Shown: positions 13,437 through 20,496 of the stretch, piece by piece
How positions within the stretch are numbered: the first letter of the stretch is position 1
How the letters are laid out: each line of letters begins with the position of its first letter
Assembly: GCA_946629475.1 (NCBI GenBank)
Contig: CAMOXX010000021.1
Location: 1-21,873, forward strand
Origin: an uncultured Blautia sp.
GTDB taxonomy: Bacteria > Bacillota > Clostridia > Lachnospirales > Lachnospiraceae
Length of the DNA stretch: 21,873 nt
Direction of reading: 5' to 3'
Notes under the pieces: model-generated
What the model was told of the DNA's origin: nothing
What the model saw: only the letters and a program-made list of their open reading frames with translations
Databases searched by the model: none
Program-made: the position numbers and the translations under genes

Positions 13437-14351
13437 TTAAACCCTCTTTGAGATAATATACTTTGGACGTCCCTGGACCTCCTGGAAAATTCTGGAGATA
13501 TAATACCCGATGATACCCAGGGAAATCATCAGAATACTGCCGATAATCAGCAGCAGCAGAATTACGGTTGTAAAGCCTTCCACCGCGTGCCCGGAAGCAT
13601 AGCGGATCAGGGTCTGGATCCCAAGAATAAAAGAGAGAACCAGAAAAATAAACCCTGCCGTTGTGACGAGCTGCATCGGAACGGAGGAGTATCCCACGAT
13701 ATTGCACACCGCATAGCGGATGAGAGCGCGCGTGGACCATTTGGATTCTCCTGCTTCCCGCTCCTGCACATCAAACTCCACGGAGGTAGTCCGGAAACCG
13801 ATCCAGGAGGACTGAGCACGGAAAAAGCTGTTGTGCTCGGAGATCTCCAGAAGCGCATCGACAGCCTTGCGGTCGAGCAGCTTAAAATCCGAAGCTCTCG
13901 ACATGTCAATGCCGGTAGCTTTGGTCATGATCCGGTAAAAGGCGCCTGCGCTGGCGCGGTGTGCTATGGATTCCTTTCCGCGTGAGCGTTTTTCGCCCTC
14001 AATTACCTCGTAGCCCTGCTCCCAGAGGTGATACATCTGCACCAGTGTTTCCGGCGGATGCTGGAGATCGCAGTCCATGACGGCGGCGCAGTCGCCGGAC
14101 GCGGCCGAAAGGCCGGCAAATATGGCGGCTTCTTTCCCGAAATTTCTGGAAAAATGGACGCCGTGAATACGGCTGTCCTCCGAGGCTGCATCCATAATCA
14201 GCTGCCATGAAGCGTCCCGGGAACCGTCGTCCACAAATACGAGTTCAAAAGATATTCCTGCCTCCTCCATGACCTGCTTCAGCGTCCGGATTGTGCGCGG
14301 GAGCATGGCTTCTTCATTATAGCTTGGCAGAACAATGGATAAAAGTGACAT
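13437..14351 (-). CDS. Undecaprenyl-phosphate glycosyltransferase, GT2 family (CsbB/GtrB-like)
   Basis: A 304-aa family 2 glycosyltransferase. It has the IVLPSYNEE opening, nucleotide-sugar site DDGS (41-44) and metal-binding DCDLQHPPE (93-101), followed by two C-terminal membrane helices (about 225-250 and 258-288) and a basic end. This architecture matches CsbB, GtlA and GtrB, which load a sugar onto undecaprenyl phosphate on the cytoplasmic face. The start has GAGGAA seven bases upstream and a promoter at 14418-14446. It is the first gene of an operon with the YfhO-like transferase. The small GtrA/GtcA flippase normally needed to flip the lipid-sugar is absent from the window. Which sugar is used cannot be seen. 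Confidence 0.9.
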   Translation of the reverse strand: MSLLSIVLPSYNEEAMLPRTIRTLKQVMEEAGISFELVFVDDGSRDASWQLIMDAASEDSRIHGVHFSRNFGKEAAIFAGLSAASGDCAAVMDCDLQHPPETLVQMYHLWEQGYEVIEGEKRSRGKESIAHRASAGAFYRIMTKATGIDMSRASDFKLLDRKAVDALLEISEHNSFFRAQSSWIGFRTTSVEFDVQEREAGESKWSTRALIRYAVCNIVGYSSVPMQLVTTAGFIFLVLSFILGIQTLIRYASGHAVEGFTTVILLLLIIGSILMISLGIIGYYISRIFQEVQGRPKYIISKRV

Positions 14352-14417
14352 AAGTATTCCTCATGAATGGGTGCTGACCAGTTTTGTGTTATTGAAGTTT
14401 GTGCAGCTGTCCAACCC

Positions 14418-14446
14418 AGTGTATCTCAAAAATGAACGAAAATCAA
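14418..14446 (-). promoter_or_regulatory. Promoter of the GT2-YfhO operon
   Basis: On the minus strand TTGATT (14446-14441), a 17-base spacer and TACACT (14423-14418) form a reasonable sigma-A promoter 66 bases before the GT2 start. It is divergent from the promoter at 14498-14526, so 14352-14562 is the shared upstream region of the two units. Confidence 0.55.
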
Positions 14447-14497
14447 CAGCTGGCTGAGAATCGCCGCAATACAGGCGGATTGTTTCATGCCTGATAC

Positions 14498-14526
14498 TTG
14501 CGGTAGAACTGATCCTCATGTATAAT
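14498..14526 (+). promoter_or_regulatory. Promoter of the secreted protein gene
   Basis: TTGCGG (14498-14503), a 17-base spacer and a consensus TATAAT (14521-14526) lie 37 bases before the ATG at 14563. The -10 box overlaps an upstream in-frame ATG at 14518, which supports the later start. Confidence 0.8.
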
Positions 14527-14562
14527 AGACGGGAATCAGTTTTTCGCTTGGAGGTGGAAATA

Positions 14563-16482
14563 ATGATAAAAAGAAAAATGTCAATGCTTTCTCTTGCAGC
14601 AGTGGTTGCGCTTTCATCCGTGCCGGGTGCCGCCCTTGTGTCTGCGGAGGACGTGGGCTTTGAAGTGACAGAATACTCTGACGAGGTTTTTGATGAGGGC
14701 TTTGAGCCGGAATATTACGGCGAACCGGAAGCGGGGTACGACGAAGCCGTGTATCAGGAAGCCGAAAATGAGGTACCCGCGGACAACGGATTTACGGAAT
14801 ACGAAGCGACAGAGAGCGTGAACACGGAAATAAACTGGAAGGTTTACGCGGCGGATGTCGAGACGGATCTTTCGGATGAAGATCAGCAGAGATTTATCAA
14901 TGCGACATCGGGGCTGTACGGCGAGATCTATCAGCCGGTGTCTGTTCTTGCGACGCAGCTCGTGGCCGGCATGAACTACGCATATCTGTGCAGGCTGGTT
15001 CCGATAACGGAGTATCAGCCGGTGTGGATGATCGCTGTTGTATACGAGGATCTTGAGGGCAATGTATCGGTCACATCGATCCGGGACCTGAATGTGAACA
15101 GTCCTGCTCTCCTTGCGGAGAAGCCGGGGAACGATGATGCGGTCGGCGCATGGACGGCAGCCGGAAAGGCAGGGGATGCTTCATCGGAGGAAGCTTCCCG
15201 CGGAATTACCCTGCCGGAGGAGGCAGAAAAGGCGTTCCGCCAGGCCATGGAGGGCTATGACGGAGCATCGGTATCCCCGATCGCTCTTCTTGCGGACAAT
15301 GAAACAGGGGGAAATAATTACCTGGTTCTCTGCCGCGGGAATGTGACGAATCCGGAGGACAAAGGAAGCATTTATGTGGCGGCCATTCACAAGGCACCTG
15401 AGAGAATCTGGGCCGACGATACGGGTGACGGTGAAGATGTGAATCAGACAGAGACGGAATCCAAAGCGGAGGTCATAAAACTGCAGCCGCTGGATCTGCT
15501 CTCGTATCTGAGCGACGGACCCCGGACCTATATTACCGGAAATGGTGTGCTCTCGATCGTGCTCCCGGACTATTCCTGGAAGGCGGTTCAGGATGAAAAA
15601 CACCTTGCCGCGTTTTCGGACGGGAATAACCGCATGGAACTCAGCCACCTGGTGAACGGAGAGGCTTTTGACCCGGTAATGATTGCGGACGAGAGCTATG
15701 CCGCGGTGTATCAGGCATTCTATTCCACGCCGGAGGATGTCTATATCGTGACAGGAGCGGTGAAGGACCAGGCCGTTCTGAGGACGGTGCGTGATGCCCT
15801 GCAGAGCGTCCAGGTGCTGCGCTACGGCACAGATCCTGTTCCGGCTGTTACCCCGACTCCGGAGCCGACACCCACGCCGGCTGATCCCCGCGGGGAGATG
15901 ACCGGATGGGAGGCTACTGTTTACGCGGACCATTCCACTGACGGCATCGCGATTTTCGAGTATACAAACGGCATTTGGTATGACGGAAACAGAAACGCAT
16001 TTATGGCCGGAGACGGCATAGAGTCCGGATACATCTGGTACGACGAATCCGGAAATCCTTATTACCTGTTTGCCTATCCCTATGAGCTGCGCCGTACAGG
16101 GAATACGGTGGACGTCAGCTGGGATACCGGGCTTTCCACCACGCTGCAGGAATTTACCGACGGTGTATGGAGAGATTTCCGCTATGTCACGTATAACTAT
16201 GCCGGAAATAATATCTGGACAGGAGACGACGGAAGTTCTGTTACAGGTATGGCGCCGCCTGCATCGGAGGATGATGAGCTGGATGCCGGGAGCGTATCTG
16301 ACGCCGGGACAGAATCAACGGAGGAATCATCCGGAGAGACCGAAGAAGCTGCTCCCGCAGAGGAGGCTCCCACGGAGAGTACAGAAGACGATGCCGGTAC
16401 GGACAGCGGCACAGGGGAAGAGACAACGGCAGAGGACAGCACAGAAGTCCCTGCGGAAGAAGAAAGCATCATAGTAGAGTAA
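14563..16482 (+). CDS. Secreted acidic protein with two cystatin-like repeats
   Basis: A 639-aa exported protein. Signal peptide 1-28 (LVSA cleavage), an acidic spacer to about 85, then two related domains: about 92-176 contains VSVLATQLVAGMNYAYLCR, with QLVAG at 132-136 matching the cystatin QxVxG loop; about 195-277 contains SPIALLADNETGGNNYLVLCR, the same strand pattern with that loop lost. A mixed domain follows (about 318-430), then a proline/threonine linker (VTPTPEPTPTPADP), an aromatic-rich domain (about 460-575) and an acidic Thr/Glu-rich tail. No LPXTG motif or C-terminal helix is present, so it is probably released or held non-covalently. The start at 14563 follows GGAGGTGG. Cystatins inhibit cysteine proteases, but the similarity here may be only of fold; the function is unknown. 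Confidence 0.8.
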   Translation: MIKRKMSMLSLAAVVALSSVPGAALVSAEDVGFEVTEYSDEVFDEGFEPEYYGEPEAGYDEAVYQEAENEVPADNGFTEYEATESVNTEINWKVYAADVETDLSDEDQQRFINATSGLYGEIYQPVSVLATQLVAGMNYAYLCRLVPITEYQPVWMIAVVYEDLEGNVSVTSIRDLNVNSPALLAEKPGNDDAVGAWTAAGKAGDASSEEASRGITLPEEAEKAFRQAMEGYDGASVSPIALLADNETGGNNYLVLCRGNVTNPEDKGSIYVAAIHKAPERIWADDTGDGEDVNQTETESKAEVIKLQPLDLLSYLSDGPRTYITGNGVLSIVLPDYSWKAVQDEKHLAAFSDGNNRMELSHLVNGEAFDPVMIADESYAAVYQAFYSTPEDVYIVTGAVKDQAVLRTVRDALQSVQVLRYGTDPVPAVTPTPEPTPTPADPRGEMTGWEATVYADHSTDGIAIFEYTNGIWYDGNRNAFMAGDGIESGYIWYDESGNPYYLFAYPYELRRTGNTVDVSWDTGLSTTLQEFTDGVWRDFRYVTYNYAGNNIWTGDDGSSVTGMAPPASEDDELDAGSVSDAGTESTEESSGETEEAAPAEEAPTESTEDDAGTDSGTGEETTAEDSTEVPAEEESIIVE

Positions 16483-16504
16483 TTGCTCGAATGGAGAGAG
16501 TTTA

Positions 16505-17188
16505 ATGGATTATCCGGAACTTGTTGTAATGCTCACATATAATGACACCACTGTTGAACAGGCTTTCCGAATTTTTGATGAATGCAGGCACACAGACGCA
16601 AAATACTGGGGATTTAAAGAGAAACCGCTTCCGATGGAAGAGATGAAAGAACTTGCAGGTTATATGAAAGCCTGCGGAAAGACGACCTTCCTGGAAGTAG
16701 TCGCCTATAATGAGGAAGAATGCCTCGAAGGCGCAAGGGCCGCGGCAGAATGTCAGATCGATTATCTGATGGGAACGATGTTTTATGATTCCATCAATGA
16801 CATGTGCCGTGAGAACGGAATCCGCTATATGCCGTTTGTCGGAAGGGTGACCGGGAGGCCGTCCATCCTGAACGGGACCGCTGAGGAGATGATCGATGAA
16901 GCGCTGAGGTATGTAGAAAAAGGAGCGTATGGGATCGACCTGCTCGGATACCGATATACCGGAGACGCTGCCCGCCTCAACAGCACGATCATAAAAGCCC
17001 TTTCAGAGAAAAACGTGCCTGTCTGCCTGGCCGGAAGTGTAAACAGCTTTCAGCGGCTGGATGAGGTGAAGGACGCAGATCCCGGCCTCTTTACGATTGG
17101 AAGCGCGTTCTTTGACCATGCGTTCGGGGACAGCTTTGCCGGTCAGATCAACCGGGTATGTTCTTATATTCGGGGGGACAGGTCATGA
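16505..17188 (+). CDS. TIM-barrel-like protein of unknown function
   Basis: A 227-aa soluble protein with the alternating strand/helix pattern of a (beta/alpha)8 barrel: LVVMLTYND (6-14), TFLEVVAY, IDYLMGTMF, RYMPFVGRV, AYGIDLLGYRYTG, VPVCLAGSVNS and LFTIGSAFF. The last two glycine-rich loops (AGSV and IGSAFF) resemble a phosphate-binding site of phosphosugar or pyridoxal-type barrels (NanE, ThiE and HisA-like). I cannot assign a substrate. The start follows GGAGAGAG by six bases. It overlaps the next gene by four bases (ATGA), so the two products are translationally coupled and likely act together, perhaps with the HAD phosphatase acting on a phosphorylated product; that is inference. Confidence 0.75.
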   Translation: MDYPELVVMLTYNDTTVEQAFRIFDECRHTDAKYWGFKEKPLPMEEMKELAGYMKACGKTTFLEVVAYNEEECLEGARAAAECQIDYLMGTMFYDSINDMCRENGIRYMPFVGRVTGRPSILNGTAEEMIDEALRYVEKGAYGIDLLGYRYTGDAARLNSTIIKALSEKNVPVCLAGSVNSFQRLDEVKDADPGLFTIGSAFFDHAFGDSFAGQINRVCSYIRGDRS

Positions 17189-18591
17189 TAAGAGAACTGT
17201 TTCCCTGCGATACAGCGAAGGATGTTTTTTCGATAGACTACAGACGGCTTTACGAAATGGGCTACCGGGGTCTTCTGTTCGATATCGATAATACGCTGGT
17301 CCATCATGGAGATGATTCGACACCGGAAGTGGACGAGCTGTTCCGGAAAATCCATCAGATCGGATTTAAGACTCTTCTTCTGTCAAATAATGATGAAGAA
17401 AGAGTGCTGCGCTTTAACAGGAATATCAACACGGATTATATCTGTGATGCAGATAAGCCTTCCCCTGAAAGCTACAGGGAGGCCTGCCGCAGGATGCAAA
17501 TCGCTCCATCCGAAGCTGTCATGATCGGAGATCAGCTGTTTACGGATGTGAGAGGCGCATCCCGGTGCGGTATGGATTCCATTCTCGTACACTACATTGG
17601 TGTGCCGGGTGAACTGTGGCTCGGATGGCACAGGTATGCGGAATATTCGCTGCTCCTTGTTTTTCATCTGTTCCGCCCGCTTTTTCCAAAGCTGGGGCAT
17701 AAAAGCGGATCACATAAGAACAATACTGTTTCAGGGGAGAGTATTATGAGCAGGATCGGAAAATATCTCAGAAAAGAGATTCTTTTCTGCGAAATCAGCC
17801 CGGCTGCCTATCAGATTTCGCTGGAAAAGGAGATCGCGAAGAAAAAGCTTCATGATCTGAGGCACAGAGAGAACTATGCAAAAGAGAGGAAGAAGGAGGT
17901 TCTGCCCTGCATTGCAGCCGCGAGCAGGGCAAGCATGATCAAACGGGCTCCCGGCGTGGATCTTACGATGCAGGAGAACAAGGCCGTAAATATTGATATC
18001 GCGTGCAGAACCTTCAATCACCTTGTCATTCATCCGGGTGAGAGCTTTTCATTCTGGAAATATGTTGGTAAAACGACGTCGGAGAAGGGATATCTGGACG
18101 GGCGGATCATCCGGGACGGCAGGCTTGTGCCGGGTGTCGGCGGCGGACTGTGCAATCTGGCCAATACACTGCACCTGCTGGTGAGGCAGACACCGCTCAC
18201 GGTTACCGAGCTCCATACCCACTCCGATGCGCTGGCTCCCGACGAGGGACCCCGGAGGCCGTTTGCGAACGGGACGAGCGTCAGTTACAGCAATATTGAT
18301 TTTCGTTTTGCCAACAATACGGATCAGGATTTCCAGATCGTAATAGGAACCAGCGGAGAGATGCTGTGCGCTCAGATCCGGTGTGAGCATCCTTTCCCCT
18401 ATACCTACCGCCTTACAGAGGAGGGTCATCACTTCCAGAAAGAGGGGAACCAGTATTACCGGGTATCAAAAATCTATCATGAAACCTATGATAAGGAAAC
18501 CGATGAACTGCTGAAGCGGGAGCTTATCCTCGACAATCACTCCCAGGTGATGTATGATCCGGCGCTGATCGTGGGTGAAATTACCGAGTGA
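17185..18591 (+). CDS. Fusion of YqeG-type HAD phosphatase and VanW domain
   Basis: A 468-aa protein. Residues 1-170 are a HAD IIIA phosphatase like YqeG/GEP4: motif I DIDNT (33-37), motif II SNN (67-69), motif III lysine in ADKPSP (89-94), motif IV GDQLFTD (115-121), followed by a hydrophobic stretch (153-170). From about 195 the protein is a VanW domain (PF04294): EISPAAYQISLEKEI, PGESFSFW (284-291), GGGLCNLANTLH (319-330), HTHSD (344-348). VanW accompanies some glycopeptide-resistance clusters; its function is unknown. An in-frame ATG at 17746 (codon 188) with its own AGGGGAG site lies exactly where a stand-alone VanW protein would begin, so two products may be made. The start overlaps the TIM-barrel gene by four bases. 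All HAD catalytic residues are present. Confidence 0.85.
   Translation: MIRELFPCDTAKDVFSIDYRRLYEMGYRGLLFDIDNTLVHHGDDSTPEVDELFRKIHQIGFKTLLLSNNDEERVLRFNRNINTDYICDADKPSPESYREACRRMQIAPSEAVMIGDQLFTDVRGASRCGMDSILVHYIGVPGELWLGWHRYAEYSLLLVFHLFRPLFPKLGHKSGSHKNNTVSGESIMSRIGKYLRKEILFCEISPAAYQISLEKEIAKKKLHDLRHRENYAKERKKEVLPCIAAASRASMIKRAPGVDLTMQENKAVNIDIACRTFNHLVIHPGESFSFWKYVGKTTSEKGYLDGRIIRDGRLVPGVGGGLCNLANTLHLLVRQTPLTVTELHTHSDALAPDEGPRRPFANGTSVSYSNIDFRFANNTDQDFQIVIGTSGEMLCAQIRCEHPFPYTYRLTEEGHHFQKEGNQYYRVSKIYHETYDKETDELLKRELILDNHSQVMYDPALIVGEITE
17733..17748 (+). promoter_or_regulatory. Internal ribosome site and start before the VanW half
   Basis: AGGGGAGAG (17733-17741) is followed six bases after the GGGGAG core by an in-frame ATG at 17746. 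The sequence from that ATG (MSRIGKYLRKEILFCEISP) has the length and opening of free-standing VanW proteins. It may be a relic of the gene fusion or an active second start. Confidence 0.5.
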
Positions 18592-18675
18592 ACCAACTGG
18601 CCGGAACAGGCAGGGCACCTGCTGATGAGCCTGTTGTTATAAGTGATGTGTGAACGGCCGGTAAAGGAGAGCGCC

Positions 18676-18996
18676 ATGGCCCGTTATGAAGATAGAATTG
18701 AAAAGCAGAAAACGAAAAAATCGCATTTTGCCCGCAACCTGGTGCTGACGCTGGAAGCGCTGGCCATTGTGCTGAGCGTTCTGGGAAGGAGCAGGATCGC
18801 GCGGTTTTTGTCCGCGAAGGCCACACTGGGCCTGGTTGTAGAAGTCACCGACAGGTTCGGGAAAGCGGCGGGCCACCGTCTGTCCACGATCATCGCCGCG
18901 ATTGTGGCGGAACCCCTGATTATCGCTTATGTGCTTGCAGGGATTCTGGTGGTCATAGATCTTATTGTTTTGCTGATAAGAAAGCGGCGGAGGTGA
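18676..18996 (+). CDS. Small two-TM membrane protein of unknown function
   Basis: A 106-aa protein with a strongly basic head (MARYEDRIEKQKTKKSHFAR), a hydrophobic segment at about 21-38, an amphipathic middle (RSRIARFLSAKATLGLVVEVTDRFGKAAGHR) and a second membrane segment at about 80-101 ending in RKRRR. The start at 18676 follows AAAGGAG by seven bases; the longer frame from 18643 has no site. It lies 84 bases after the HAD-VanW gene on the same strand. I recognise no family; the charge pattern suggests both ends lie in the cytoplasm. Confidence 0.75.
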   Translation: MARYEDRIEKQKTKKSHFARNLVLTLEALAIVLSVLGRSRIARFLSAKATLGLVVEVTDRFGKAAGHRLSTIIAAIVAEPLIIAYVLAGILVVIDLIVLLIRKRRR

Positions 18997-19043
18997 GCAG
19001 AAGGGGAAAGGTTCCTTGGAGTGAACGGGGAGTCAGTGTAAAT

Positions 19044-19110
19044 TCAGAGGGGGCAGGTTCCCTGACTTATTTTCCTATGGAAAATGAGTCAGGGAACCTG
19101 CCCCCTCTGA
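19044..19110. repeat. REP-like palindrome, copy 2 (67-base hairpin)
   Basis: Bases 19044-19067 are the exact reverse complement of 19087-19110 (24 bp). Inside, 19069-19075 (ATTTTCC) pairs with 19079-19085 (GGAAAAT), with one T/G pair between, so the whole element folds into one long stem with a three-base loop. The core GGCAGGTTCC equals that of the palindrome at 2248-2290. A degenerate half-unit (AGGTTCCTTGGA, 19009-19020) lies just upstream. It sits between two convergent genes, 13 bases past the stop of the leftward hydrolase gene, so it might also end transcription from both sides, but it lacks T runs. Confidence 0.8.
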
Positions 19111-19123
19111 TTCTCTCAGCCGC

Positions 19124-20098
19124 TCAGATGTATTTCCTGCAGAATTCCTCGAAGCGGCTCTCGTACTCTTCGGAGTAGTCTATGTAAGAGCATACATGGC
19201 CTGCTCCTTCCGTCAGGAACTGCTCTTTTGGGGAACTGCACGCATCGTAAAGATGCTGTCCCAGGGCACAGGGAACCAGGCTGTCAGCGGTTCCGTGGAT
19301 AAACAGGACCGGGATAAACGCATGGCGCACCGAATCGATCGGGGCTGCATCGGACAGGCTGAAATCGTCGAGCAGCATGGTAAGGACATTTGCCAGTTTT
19401 ATAATCAGAGTGATAATCTGATCATATTTTACCCTGGCCTTCAGTATAGGACGGGCTACATTTTCGAAAGTATCGTAGGGACTGTCGGCGACACAGCATT
19501 TGACATTGGGAGGGAGCGTGCTTGCCCCGGCCATCATAAGGGCTGTGGCTGCGCCCATAGAGACCCCGTGGAGCACAATCTGGACATCATCACCGTAGAT
19601 ATCAATGATTTTACGAACCCACCGGATGCCGTCCTGATGCTCTTTAACCCCGAAGGTGATATATTTGCCTTCAGAATCTTCGTGCGTGCGCTGCGAGACG
19701 AGCAGGAAATCGTAACCCTGATTCCTGTACATATGGACAAACTGGGCCATATCGCCGACTCCGCCGGAATGATAGCCGTGGAATGCGATGACTACTTTTT
19801 TATTGTAGTCTTTTACATGGAAGAGCTTTCCGCGCAGCGTGAAATCGTCGGCGGAAGTAATCTCAATCTGCTCGGATGGGAGGCTGTTGAGTTCCGGCAG
19901 TGCCTCGCGGTTCTTTGCATGGAACCGGAGGAAGGCAGGGCTGGCTTTCGGATTTTCCTTCTCGCCGGGATCCGGATCCTTACGAAGAAGGATGCTGCGG
20001 AAAAGCCTTATGAACAGCGCAGCCAGAATACCTGTGACGGCGGCAATGACGGACAGCACGATCAGGATGCGGCGCCGGAGGGATTGGTGTTTCTTCAT
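19124..20098 (-). CDS. Membrane-anchored alpha/beta hydrolase
   Basis: A 324-aa serine hydrolase. A single N-terminal membrane segment (about 10-31) with a basic head anchors it, probably facing outward. The fold motifs are complete: oxyanion loop FHGYH (106-110), nucleophile elbow GVSMGA with Ser180, acid Asp272 in IHGTADSLVP, and His301 in GAGHVCSY. The substrate is unknown; clostridial relatives of this type (YqkD-like) are annotated as esterases or peptidase-like hydrolases. The start has AAGGGGAG seven bases upstream. A weak inverted repeat GTGGTA/TACCAC (20124-20150) lies just before it. It is leftward, behind a glycosidase fragment and the channel gene. Confidence 0.88.
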   Translation of the reverse strand: MKKHQSLRRRILIVLSVIAAVTGILAALFIRLFRSILLRKDPDPGEKENPKASPAFLRFHAKNREALPELNSLPSEQIEITSADDFTLRGKLFHVKDYNKKVVIAFHGYHSGGVGDMAQFVHMYRNQGYDFLLVSQRTHEDSEGKYITFGVKEHQDGIRWVRKIIDIYGDDVQIVLHGVSMGAATALMMAGASTLPPNVKCCVADSPYDTFENVARPILKARVKYDQIITLIIKLANVLTMLLDDFSLSDAAPIDSVRHAFIPVLFIHGTADSLVPCALGQHLYDACSSPKEQFLTEGAGHVCSYIDYSEEYESRFEEFCRKYI

Positions 20099-20143
20099 TT
20101 TATAACTCCCCTTTCTGCGAAATGTGGTATCGGCTCAGAAATG

Positions 20144-20476
20144 TTACCACTCAAATACTTTTTTTACTTCTCCGGTGGTCCTTTCCTCTCCGTAGGTACG
20201 GGAAGGTATCCTGCAGCCTTCCGGAGTGGAGGCCAGAATCAGAACTCTGTCGAGTCCGTCCGCGGAGTTGTTTTTTATGCTCAGGATACCGTTGGTTATT
20301 GTAAGCGGTCCGCTGAGAAGCTCTGTTCTTCCGTCCGAAGGATTGAACCATCCTCCGTAGACTTCTCCATCCAAGAGACCGTTGAGATCGATGCGTTCTT
20401 CGGTACCGGAGGCAAAATAGACAGCCAGCCTGCGGCCTGACATGTCTGCCGCAGACTGCTCATGTGTGTCAAGCAC
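20144..20476 (-). pseudogene. C-terminal fragment resembling an apiosidase/collagenase-like glycosidase
   Basis: A 110-codon open frame whose product (GRRLAVYFASGTEERIDLNGLLDGEVYGGWFNPSDGRTEL) resembles the C-terminal beta-sandwich that closes DUF4038-type glycoside hydrolases (PF12904, putative collagen-binding): AxVYxPxG, then DLxxL, then WFxPxxG. The catalytic barrel, about 350 residues, is missing. The open frame begins with GTG at 20476; AAAGGAGG is only two bases before it, too close to be a normal start, and the frame remains open further upstream into the channel gene's 3' end. I read this as the leftover 3' end of a deleted gene. The family call is from memory of the pattern and is moderately sure. 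Confidence 0.5.
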
Positions 20477-20496
20477 ATCCTCCTTTACAATCAGGG

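Noticed and set aside
15181..15933. 250-codon leftward frame opposite the secreted protein gene
   Set aside because: The opposite strand has a consensus promoter, ribosome site, signal peptide and domains; this frame has none.
18605..18635. Hairpin AACAGGC/GCCTGTT after the HAD-VanW gene
   Set aside because: Seven-base stem with a 17-base loop and no T run; not a convincing terminator.
20124..20150. Inverted repeat GTGGTA/TACCAC before the hydrolase gene
   Set aside because: Only six-base arms with a wide gap and no good promoter boxes around it; too weak to call an operator.
19196..20440. 414-codon rightward frame opposite the hydrolase gene
   Set aside because: It is antisense to a hydrolase with a complete catalytic triad; no ribosome site and no recognisable fold.
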